Below, piece after piece: positions 6,503 to 9,172 of a stretch of DNA of 9,172 nt (positions are counted from its first letter, which is position 1; each line of letters opens with the position of its first letter). The position numbers and the translations under genes were made by a program. The stretch lies in the NCBI GenBank assembly GCA_947367285.1, contig CANBDB010000058.1, positions 1-9,172 of the forward strand. Reading direction: 5' to 3'. This stretch comes from an uncultured Clostridia bacterium (GTDB lineage Bacteria; Bacillota; Clostridia; Oscillospirales; CAG-272). The notes under the pieces were generated by a model that was not told the origin of the DNA, did no database searches, and saw only the letters and a list, made by a program, of their open reading frames with translations.

Positions 6503-6536
6503 AAATAAGTTAATATGGAATATTATGTCTTATGTG

Positions 6537-6542
6537 AAGGAG
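6537..6542 (+). promoter_or_regulatory. Ribosome binding site fixing the ychF start
   Basis: AAGGAG lies 9 bases before the ATG at 6552. It confirms the conserved YchF N-terminus MKLGIIGLPNVGKST over longer in-frame extensions, which would begin inside the promoter. Confidence 0.9.
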
Positions 6543-6551
6543 ATTTTATAT

Positions 6552-7646
6552 ATGAAACTTGGAATAATCGGACTTCCCAACGTAGGGAAGAGCACGTTAT
6601 TTAATGCTTTGACAAATGCGGGAGCGGAGTCCGCGAACTATCCGTTCTGCACTATCGAGCCCAACGTGGGAGTGGTTGCCGTACCCGACAGCCGTCTTGA
6701 CGTTCTTGCCGAGATGTACAAGCCTGAAAAGTACACGCCCGCCATCATTGAATTTGTTGACATTGCGGGCCTCGTTAAGGGCGCGTCAAAGGGTGAGGGA
6801 CTTGGAAACAAGTTCCTTGATAATATTCGTCAGGTGGACGCCATCGTTCACGTTGTTCGTTGCTTTGAGGATGACAACATTATTCACGTTGATGGAAACA
6901 TAAACCCCATTCGCGACCTTGAAACAATCAATCTTGAGCTTATCTTCTCCGATATGGAGATACTTGAGCGCCGTATTGACCGCGTTAAAAAGGCAATGAA
7001 GGGCGACAAGACTCTCGCGGCAACTGTTGAGCTTCTTGAAAGAATTTATGCGACTCTTGAAGAGGGAAAATGCGCTCGTACAATGGAGCTTGATGCGGAC
7101 GAGCTCGAGCTTCTTGGCGATACACAGCTTCTCACTATGAAGCCCGTTATTTACGTTGCAAACGTTTGCGAGGACGAGGCAAATCACGAGCCCACCGAAA
7201 ATGCTCTTTACTGCGAGCTTAAGGAGTTTGCACAGTCCGAAAACTCCGAGATCATCTCAATTTGCGCACAAATTGAGGCTGAAATCAGCGAACTTGATGC
7301 CGAGGAAAAGAAGATGTTCCTTGAAGATATGGGAATCTCCGAAAGCGGTCTTGACCGTCTTATTAAAGCGAGCTACTCGCTTCTCGGTCTTATTTCCTAC
7401 CTTACTGCAGGTCCTAAAGAGGTACGTGCGTGGACTATCACAAAGGGAATGAGAGCGCCTCAGGCGGCAGGAAAGATCCACAGTGACTTTGAGCGCGGAT
7501 TCATTCGTGCCGAGGTTGTTGACTTTGACGTTCTTACAAAGCTTGGTTCAATGGCTGCGGTTAAGGATGCAGGCCTTCTTCGAAGCGAGGGTAAGGACTA
7601 CGTCGTTAAAGACGGCGATATCGTTCTTTTCAGATTTAACGTATAA
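6552..7646 (+). CDS. ychF: Redox/ribosome-associated P-loop ATPase YchF (Obg family, 364 aa)
   Basis: YchF is a near-universal Obg-related nucleotidase that binds ribosomes and prefers ATP to GTP. The P-loop is GLPNVGKST (residues 7-15), the G3 motif DIAGLVKGASKGEG starts at D70, and a long coiled-coil insertion with many Glu/Lys/Arg covers about 125-190. At the G4 position the sequence reads NVCED (204-208) instead of the NKxD of true GTPases, as expected for this ATP-preferring family. The C-terminal TGS domain (about 280-364) contains the signatures AGPKEVRAWTI, APQAAGKIH and DFERGFIRAEV. The length matches the usual 363-366 residues and all motifs are intact. It is expressed from its own promoter and converges on the DUF975 gene, with a shared stem-loop between them. 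Function is conserved and not linked to its neighbours. Confidence 0.98.
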   Translation: MKLGIIGLPNVGKSTLFNALTNAGAESANYPFCTIEPNVGVVAVPDSRLDVLAEMYKPEKYTPAIIEFVDIAGLVKGASKGEGLGNKFLDNIRQVDAIVHVVRCFEDDNIIHVDGNINPIRDLETINLELIFSDMEILERRIDRVKKAMKGDKTLAATVELLERIYATLEEGKCARTMELDADELELLGDTQLLTMKPVIYVANVCEDEANHEPTENALYCELKEFAQSENSEIISICAQIEAEISELDAEEKKMFLEDMGISESGLDRLIKASYSLLGLISYLTAGPKEVRAWTITKGMRAPQAAGKIHSDFERGFIRAEVVDFDVLTKLGSMAAVKDAGLLRSEGKDYVVKDGDIVLFRFNV

Positions 7647-7650
7647 CTAG

Positions 7651-7684
7651 AAAACAAAAAGCCTGTTGGCATAAGCCAACAGGC
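7651..7684 (-). terminator. Terminator of the DUF975 gene in the convergent ychF gap
   Basis: GCCTGTTGGC and GCCAACAGGC form a perfect 10 bp stem around an ATAA loop. Read on the minus strand the stem is followed by TTTTTGTTTT, a good U-tract, so it ends the DUF975 transcript. On the plus strand it is followed only by AAATTAAAT, so it should be less efficient for ychF, although it is the only hairpin available there. Confidence 0.9.
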
Positions 7685-7702
7685 AAATTAAATATCAAAT
7701 AA

Positions 7703-8473
7703 TTAGCGGCTATAAACAACGGGGCTTGTTGAACCAACATCGTTGCCATCAAGGATGAGGCTATCCTTTTCGGCCTTAACCTGCTCATAGAACACTGCAA
7801 TTGATGTTTGCTGATAAGCTACAGCCCACAACTCGCCAATACCGGCGAATGCAAGTGTACCAACAAGTGTCCAACCGATGAAGCTCAAGTTGAGTTTGAA
7901 ATATCTCCAACGGTTGCCTGTCATAAGGCGTTCGCTTTCGTCAAGGCAGTCTCTCCAAGTGTACTCGGGATGATCGTTCTTGACGTGGTATACAAGCGCG
8001 TAGGAAAGAGCAACGTAAATACCGGGAACTACAAAGAGCAATGACCAAAGTGTTATCTGAAGGGTGCACATAAATCCGAGAATGAAATTCTCAACAAAAC
8101 CTCTAAAGCCATCAAGGAATTTTTTGATGCTTATATGTCCGTCACCACGTACAAGGTCAAGATTAACCGAAGCGATACCTACACTGATATTTCCACCTAT
8201 GCCTGCAGCTACGAGTATTTCAACTAATAATACTAAAAACCAAGCAATAACTATAAGAAGAATTTCATTGGCACCGGGTAGAAATGTTATTAAAAGTCCA
8301 ACAATCGTACCAACCAAAGTAGACGTTATTGCAACTGCTGCAAAAGTGATTACGTATGCAACGATAAAGGAAAGAGCCAAGGTCAAAACTGATTTGAGCC
8401 AGTCCTTGCCGAAAACGTTATCATCGAGCAGGTGACGAGCTTGCTCGCGAATCTGTTTATTTGTAAGATTCAT
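7703..8473 (-). CDS. DUF975 family multi-pass membrane protein, copy 1 (256 aa)
   Basis: A cytoplasmic N-terminus with the family opening NLTNKQIREQARHLL (residues 2-16) is followed by about five or six hydrophobic segments (roughly 27-52, 53-66, 70-93, 126-150, 150-163 and 195-220). The conserved DUF975 core is visible: ITLWSLLFVVPGI (140-152), YALVYHVKNDHPEY (158-171), the CLDESERLMTGNRW segment (176-189), LSFIGW (196-201), a GIGELW motif and a terminal QTSIAVFYE (222-230). Family function is unknown. The protein should sit in the cytoplasmic membrane. The start is the ATG preceded by GGAGG; the reading frame stays open to a TTG upstream, but that would include the ribosome binding site. 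It has its own promoter and terminator, and a paralogue lies directly upstream. Confidence 0.93.
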   Translation of the reverse strand: MNLTNKQIREQARHLLDDNVFGKDWLKSVLTLALSFIVAYVITFAAVAITSTLVGTIVGLLITFLPGANEILLIVIAWFLVLLVEILVAAGIGGNISVGIASVNLDLVRGDGHISIKKFLDGFRGFVENFILGFMCTLQITLWSLLFVVPGIYVALSYALVYHVKNDHPEYTWRDCLDESERLMTGNRWRYFKLNLSFIGWTLVGTLAFAGIGELWAVAYQQTSIAVFYEQVKAEKDSLILDGNDVGSTSPVVYSR

Positions 8474-8480
8474 TAGAATT

Positions 8481-8485
8481 CCTCC
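8481..8485 (-). promoter_or_regulatory. Ribosome binding site fixing the DUF975 copy 1 start
   Basis: On the minus strand GGAGG lies 7 bases before the ATG whose first base is at 8473. It excludes the in-frame TTG at 8488, which would place this sequence inside the coding region. Confidence 0.9.
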
Positions 8486-8515
8486 CAAATTATGTAAACA
8501 TAGTTATATACATTA

Positions 8516-8544
8516 ATTGTAATACTTTTTCGCCCGATTGTCAA
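8516..8544 (-). promoter_or_regulatory. Sigma-A promoter of DUF975 copy 1
   Basis: On the minus strand a perfect TTGACA (8544-8539) is separated by 17 bp from TACAAT (8521-8516). Transcription should begin near 8509, giving a leader of about 36 bases. It sits between the terminator of the upstream paralogue and this gene, so the two copies can be expressed independently. Confidence 0.9.
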
Positions 8545-8560
8545 GTATTATTTCTTATTT

Positions 8561-8594
8561 TATAAAAATAATCTGCCGACATTTGTCGGCAGAT
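8561..8594 (-). terminator. Terminator after DUF975 copy 2
   Basis: ATCTGCCGAC and GTCGGCAGAT form a perfect 10 bp stem with an ATTT loop. On the minus strand it is followed by TATTTTTATA. It begins about 10 bases after the stop of the upstream gene. Confidence 0.88.
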
Positions 8595-8604
8595 GTAAAA
8601 TCAA

Positions 8605-9172
8605 TTATTCAGCAAAGGGTTCGGCATTGTAGGGCTCGGAAATGTAGCCCTGCTCGCGCTTAAGCTCCTCGTAGAAAACGGCTGTTGATGCCTGAATGTA
8701 GGGGGAAACCCACAAAACGCCTATACCACAAGCGAGTGAGCCGAGAAGTGACCAACCGATAAAGCTGAGCTGAAGGCAGAAGAAACGCCATTTGTTGCCC
8801 TGCATCATTTTTTCACTCTCGTCAAGGCATTCTCTCCAACCGTATTCGGGGTGATCCGCCTTTATGTAGTAGATAAGTGCGTAGCTATAAGATTTAATGA
8901 TACCGGGAATGATGAAGAGAAGTGACCAAAGGGTTATGTATAGCGAGTACATAATGCCAAGCTTTACGTTTTCACCAAAGCCGTTTGTACAACCCTCAAA
9001 TATAGAACCTATCTCCATATCGCGCTCTTTTCTTACAAGGCGAAGGAATGCTGCGTGGAGTCCTACGTAGAGGGAACCTGTAAGGATAAAGGTTGCGATA
9101 CCGCAGGTCATTTGGCTCGCAAGGTTAAGAACAAGTGATACGATAGCAATAGCGGCAAGGGATAGGAGCCAG
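8605..9172 (-). CDS. DUF975 family membrane protein, copy 2 (N-terminus beyond the window)
   Basis: The frame is open through the window edge. The 20 codons before the first ATG in view (9111) encode a hydrophobic segment, WLLSLAAIAIVSLVLNLASQ, comparable with the first membrane region of copy 1. The gene therefore starts outside the window, and 188 residues are visible here. The same core occurs as in copy 1: ITLWSLLFIIPGI, YALIYYIKADHPEYGWRECL, DESEKMMQGNKWR, LSFIGWSLLG, GIGVLWVSPY and a final STAVFYEEL, followed by a short polar tail ending in FAE. Copy 2 keeps the commoner family form of the WVSPY motif, whereas copy 1 has WAVAY. It is a tandem paralogue of copy 1 with unknown function. 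Its promoter and start cannot be seen. Confidence 0.92.
   Translation of the reverse strand, partial: WLLSLAAIAIVSLVLNLASQMTCGIATFILTGSLYVGLHAAFLRLVRKERDMEIGSIFEGCTNGFGENVKLGIMYSLYITLWSLLFIIPGIIKSYSYALIYYIKADHPEYGWRECLDESEKMMQGNKWRFFCLQLSFIGWSLLGSLACGIGVLWVSPYIQASTAVFYEELKREQGYISEPYNAEPFAE

Noticed and set aside
6474..6551. In-frame extension of ychF upstream of MKLGIIG
   Set aside because: The extension covers the -35 and -10 promoter elements and the AAGGAG site; the YchF family starts at MKLGIIGLPNVGKS.
6786..7187. 133-codon minus-strand frame inside ychF
   Set aside because: It lies fully antisense to a highly conserved gene, its translation resembles no family, and it has no ribosome binding site; it is a shadow frame.
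8064..8435. 123-codon plus-strand frame inside DUF975 copy 1
   Set aside because: It is antisense to a gene with clear family motifs, promoter and ribosome binding site; the Ser/Pro/Arg/Thr-rich product is typical of a shadow frame.
9109..9111. ATG at 9111 as the start of DUF975 copy 2
   Set aside because: The frame stays open to the window edge and the preceding 20 residues form a membrane segment matching copy 1; no ribosome binding site precedes this ATG.

Overview
The window looks like a chromosomal segment from a low-to-mid GC Bacillota genome, most likely an uncultured gut-type clostridial lineage. The evidence is strong Gram-positive ribosome binding sites (AAGGAG, GGAGG), sigma-A promoters with 17 bp spacers, a Bacillus/Clostridium-type LexA box, DUF975 membrane proteins, and clostridial-style prepilins carrying a GFTLVELL signal. 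The taxon is an inference; no rRNA or other marker gene is present.

Layout. (1) Positions 1-4721, plus strand: a surface-appendage cassette. It holds a giant 1118-residue protein with a type IV prepilin N-terminus and a large beta-rich ectodomain, then a single-pass membrane protein with Ig-like extracellular domains (2 bases between stop and start), then a conventional 143-residue pilin with a strong ribosome binding site. The cassette closes with a clear rho-independent terminator, and two stem-loops separate the second and third genes. (2) Positions 4722-6434, plus strand: an SOS operon. A near-consensus promoter overlaps two LexA boxes and drives a small uncharacterised 94-residue protein, whose stop overlaps (ATGA) the start of a Y-family translesion DNA polymerase with a C-terminal clamp-binding motif. 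(3) Positions 6474-7646, plus strand: ychF, the conserved ribosome-associated P-loop ATPase, with its own strong promoter. (4) Positions 7651-9172, minus strand: two tandem DUF975 multi-pass membrane proteins, each with its own terminator. The upstream copy is cut by the window edge, and the downstream copy has its own consensus promoter.

How the parts work together. The two prepilins share an identical 27-residue N-terminal block, so both are expected to be processed by the same prepilin peptidase and enter the same filament machinery. The small one would be the bulk subunit, and the giant one a minor, tip or display subunit with Ig-like and possible beta-helix modules. No pilus ATPase, platform protein or prepilin peptidase lies in the window. 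The SOS pair suggests that the small protein is a polymerase partner or regulator. The most novel-looking items are the giant prepilin cassette and the small SOS protein. ychF and the DUF975 genes are ordinary.
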